From Anaeramoeba flamelloides (Eukaryota; Metamonada; Anaeramoebidae), in the NCBI GenBank assembly GCA_027625915.1, contig JANTQA010000012.1, positions 2,759,001-2,823,000 on the forward strand: DNA of 64,000 nt, in the 5' to 3' direction. Under the pieces are notes generated by a model. The model was given only the letters and a program-made list of their open reading frames with translations. It made no database searches and was not told the origin of the DNA. Numbering within the stretch: the stretch's first letter is position 1; every line of letters begins with the position of its first letter. The translations under genes were made by a program, and so were the position numbers. Positions 61,429 through 64,000 of the stretch are shown here, piece by piece.

Positions 61429-63153
61429 GGCAACAAAAGAAGAGGATTTTCAAAAAAATACAGAAAATTATTTGAAAATTGAAATTCCGAAATTATTGAA
61501 AAACATCTTTCAAAGTTTTAATGAAAAAAGAAAAACAGTTACTGATGATGACTCGGGATCTACAGCTGCATTAATTTTAACAATTGGTAAATTGATTTTT
61601 TCCGCTAATCTAGGTGATGTGAAAGTGTTGCTTTTAAGGGATAATAATCAAATTGAAGAGCTAACATATGATCATAAACCCACAGATATTACAGAAAAAA
61701 AAAGAATTTTAAAATTAGGTGGAGTAGTGACAGTAAATGGGAGTATAAATGCATCTTTAGCTGTCTCCAGGGCTTTTGGTGATTTTGATTTTCACCCTTT
61801 TGTTTCTTGTGTCCCATTTACAAAAGTTGTTGAATTAAAAGAAACTGATCAAAAAATTATTATTGCTACTTCGAGTTTTTGGGTAATTATTTTGTATTTC
61901 TTATTTTTTTTTTTATTTTCTTTTGTATTATTTTTTGTATTTTTTTTTGTATTTTTTTTTTTTTTCCTTTTTTTGTTAGAAATAGTTTATTTCTTTTTCT
62001 AGTGAATGGTTTTTTAAAAAATTAGTACTAAACTGTTTAAAAACTGTTGTTCAGAATGTTTAAATTCATTCTTTTAAACATTTTTGGTTCAAAAATTTAT
62101 AAAATATTTGTTCCTCACTTTATCAAAAAAAAAAAAAAAATACTGTTAGAATGAATGTAGTCTTTAAGAAATCAAGCAACAAAAAAATTATTAATTCGTG
62201 ATATATTTAATATATTTGATAATATTCTTTTATTTACGTAAAAAAAATCTACAACTAAATATTGTATTTCTAAATAGGAACTATTTTCTGGAACGGAAGT
62301 ATTTGATTTGATTTCAAAAAAACAGGATCCGTTTAAGGCGAGTTTCCATTTAAGAACGCTTGCCTCAAGTCTAAGCAATTCTGAAAATTTGTCGATAATT
62401 GTTCTTAATCTTTCACGTAAGATGGATGGGAATTCTCAAAATTTGATTGAAATCCGAACTAAAAAACGAAAAAAAGAGCAACAAAATGAAGAAATCGCAA
62501 AGAAATTAAAAATGAATGATAAAAAAATTGATTTTGAAAAATATGTTCTTAATGAAAGAGAAAGAATCAAAAATAAATCTTTTCCAAAAATTCAGATTGA
62601 ACGATTAAAATCAATTCCAAAAAAACAAAATCTGGAAAAACAAGTGGAGGGGGGAGATAAAAGTGAAGATAAAAGTGGATCTGAAACCAAATTAGAGGAG
62701 AAGAAGGGTAAATTGAGTAGATTGAAAAGTAATGGAAAACAGCGAGGTACAAATTTGCCAAATGAATCAATATTTTATAGCCAACCATCGTTATTGCATA
62801 CTTCGTCTGAGCAAATGCTGCAAATGAATATTTCTCCAATGGGCGATATTATGAATTATCGTAACAATTTCCAACAGAAATTGAGAGTCCCTGAAATAGA
62901 ATTTTGGAAGAAAATGGAAACTAAACAAAGAAGAAGAAGCTTAGGTACGCGTTTATTTCGTGCACAGACAGAAAGGGATATTCAAAAATTGAAATTAAAA
63001 ATAAATCAAACAGTTATCATAGAATCAGAAAGTTCGTCCAGTTCTTCATCAGAATTCGTATATTTAGAAGAAACAGACGATGAAAAAAGTGAAAAAAATG
63101 AAAAAAATGAAAATGAAAAAAAAGAGCAAAATAGCGAAGAATCCAATATTTAA
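59084..63153 (+). CDS. LRR-PP2C protein (PHLPP-like), two exons
   Basis: Exons 59084-61882 and 62278-63153 join across a 395-nt GT-AG intron (phase 0) into 1224 residues. The N-terminus MGNISAK is a plausible myristoylation signal. More than 20 leucine-rich repeats of about 23 residues fill about 20-620 (for example LKYLPTTINSLINLETLVLL). A PP2C domain follows at about 680-990: SQTRGKRDQMEDA, LFDGHGG (719-725), an Asn/Lys-rich insertion, DSGSTAALIL, FSANLGDVKVLLLRD and SLAVSRAFGDF. At the exon junction the usual ASDGxWD motif reads ATSSFW/ELFS, and the terminal DN motif reads SENLSIIV. Two metal-ligand positions are therefore Ser and Glu, as partly seen in PHLPP. The tail is Lys/Glu- and Ser-rich. 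It is likely a membrane-associated, Mn-type or weakly active phosphatase; substrates are unknown. Confidence 0.92.
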
Positions 63154-64000
63154 TAAATTACTATTTACTTATTCTTACTTTTATTGTTGTCTATCTAAAA
63201 TAACTTTCATTTCATTTCATTTGATAGTCATATTAAAAAAAGCTTAAAAAAAAAAAAAAAAATACGAAATTTATCTATCAAACTATAGGGAAGCTTTAAT
63301 GTAATTATTTTCATAGCAATCTTTATCAAAAACTTTTTTGTCTTAATTTTTTAAAAATACCTTAAAAATAAAAATAAATAAAATTAAAATAATTTTCCCG
63401 GACATTTTATTCTGCTCTCCAGAATTGAAATCACTCTCAAATTTATTTTTTTTTTTTTTATGATTTCAAAGCAGGGTGTTAATATTCACCAGTACTATTA
63501 GGGGTGGTTTTAAAGAGTAGAGTGAAAATTGATTTCCAAATTGTTTTATTCCGAAGTACATAATGTTATAACTAATGAATCAGGGATTCTGAAAGTATAA
63601 GGAATTTTTTTAATTAAAAAATCCTTTAAAACAAAAAATTTAAGATTGTTCATCAATAAAAAAACATTCTTGTTTGAAAATAAATTGGTTTTGGACCCTT
63701 TAATTTTGAAATTCAAAAATGTATCAAAAAATAAAATATTTCAAAAAATTAAACCCAAAATTCACAGATGTGAAAAAAACTGTATTCCATATAGATATCT
63801 ATTTGATATAAATATATATATCACAGGTATGAAGATTTCTTTGGTGTCATGAAACGCGTTTGCGCACGCGTGAGCGACGCATTTAATTCGTTTCTCTAAT
63901 ATATATAAACTAAAATTTAAAATTTTCGACACAGCTAAAACGTTACAAACAATCACAATAATACAATTTCATTCAAATTGGAGATAATTTTGATTTTTGT
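63154..64000. other. 3' flank of LRR-PP2C gene with a CpG-rich patch
   Basis: Mostly A/T runs without a gene. At about 63851-63881 a patch reading ACGCGTTTGCGCACGCGTGA is far richer in CpG than anything nearby. Two short open frames overlap it, and neither has a recognisable domain. Confidence 0.4.

Overview
The window comes from a very AT-rich eukaryotic nuclear genome. Coding exons use the standard stop codons, GT-AG introns interrupt several genes, and proteins carry long Lys/Glu, Asn and Ser low-complexity runs. The gene set (STE20-family kinase, RasGAP protein, MBOAT acyltransferase, MLH1, FEN1-like protein, LRR-PP2C, 5S rRNA) points to a free-living protist. The KE-rich insertions recall amoeboid flagellates such as Anaeramoeba, but that placement is a guess.

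Layout. 689-1896 (minus): 5' part of a GCK-III (MST3/4-like) kinase that runs off the left edge. 4638-6083 (plus): TBL2-like ER-anchored WD40 protein with two apparent frame changes. 12100-20694 (minus): neurofibromin-like RasGAP/CRAL-TRIO/PH protein in two exons split by a 5.3 kb intron full of mobile elements. 23452-23572 (minus): 5S rRNA. 26185-42328 (plus): MBOAT lysophospholipid acyltransferase in five exons whose 1.5-6 kb introns are packed with transposons. 44913-47815 (plus): MLH1 with a 34-A coding tract. 50152-52095 (minus): FEN1 paralogue that has lost most active-site carboxylates but keeps a PIP box. 59084-63153 (plus): LRR-PP2C (PHLPP-like) protein in two exons.

Everything else is mostly decayed mobile DNA: five fragments of one LINE family, several families of short terminal-inverted-repeat (TIR) elements with TA target duplications, and a distinctive set of loci built from nested palindromes ('Russian-doll' hairpin mosaics). 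The mosaics sit inside or against LINE copies at three places. They also occupy the same position in two diverged copies of a duplicated segment, with different hairpin content in each.

The genes do not form one pathway. MLH1 and the FEN1-like gene are convergent DNA-repair neighbours. The RasGAP, kinase, acyltransferase and PP2C genes are signalling or membrane genes. The strongest candidates for new biology are the hairpin mosaics, the FEN1 pseudo-nuclease, the slippage-prone MLH1 tract and a RasGAP without its arginine finger. Coordinates of repeats are approximate unless an exact boundary is stated. Domain and residue comparisons rest on remembered family sequences, not on searches.
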